From Phycisphaerae bacterium (lineage in GTDB: Bacteria; Planctomycetota; Phycisphaerae; Phycisphaerales; SM1A02): DNA of 64,000 nucleotides. The translations under genes and the position numbers were made by a program. The notes below the pieces were generated by a model. It searched no databases. It saw only the letters and a program-made list of their open reading frames with translations, and had not been told where the DNA came from. How positions within the stretch are numbered: the first letter of the stretch is position 1; each line of letters opens with the position of its first letter. Below are positions 63,038-64,000 of this stretch, piece after piece. The DNA lies in NCBI GenBank assembly GCA_002702575.1, contig PAAJ01000012.1:69504-133503 (forward strand). Reading direction: 5' to 3'.

Positions 63038-64000
<963 letters not shown>

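Overview
The window reads as a chromosomal segment of a planctomycete, most likely a marine member of the Phycisphaerae. This placement is inferred from gene content: secreted proteins with dockerin-like and thrombospondin-3-type repeats, three CRTAC1-like FG-GAP/ASPIC proteins, many TPR lipoproteins, a rnpA-yidD locus without rpmH, and duplicated ExbD. GC is moderately high, and coding density is high with many ATGA stop/start overlaps. There is no prophage, insertion sequence or CRISPR array.

Layout. 1-7.3 kb is housekeeping: a PIN-TRAM membrane protein, the SRP RNA (ffs), dnaX with an A9 slippery run, ybaB, recR, rpoN, then frr and pyrH on the other strand. 7.4-17.3 kb is an eight-gene operon with a von Willebrand A protein, an ExbB proton channel, two ExbD proteins, a large TPR-like exported protein, a membrane protein with a J-domain-like N-terminus, and three exported proteins of unknown function (two small, one large). 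17.3-19 kb has a response regulator and two small unknowns. 19-32 kb is a two-way cluster of CRTAC1-like and TPR lipoproteins, a nitrilase-family hydrolase, ArgR, and a five-CxxCH cytochrome with a membrane anchor that may carry haem b.

32-40 kb, on the minus strand, holds two large secreted modular proteins with strong terminators and long structured leaders, plus an ArsR-fold regulator behind a sigma-54-like promoter. 40-47.4 kb holds tRNA-Leu(CAA), a 33-residue membrane micro-ORF, a DUF1573 protein, ispD, a GT2-GtrA fusion, a small lipoprotein and uvrA. 47.4-58.8 kb is an ABC-2 permease facing an operon of three SPFH (HflK/HflC-like) proteins, an ABC ATPase, a large permease and a TPR-like protein; this is the most system-like unknown in the window. 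58.8-64 kb holds a FAH-family hydrolase, yidD, rnpA, a ClC channel, rpoZ, a stand-alone coaC, and the 3' part of the principal sigma factor gene, which runs off the right edge.

The unknown modules most worth following are the SPFH/ABC operon, the vWA-ExbBD-J-like operon, and the cytochrome-beta-propeller cluster with ArgR in its middle. The most concrete molecular observation is the dnaX slippery site: a one-base shift reaches a stop codon at once and would give a gamma-like short subunit.
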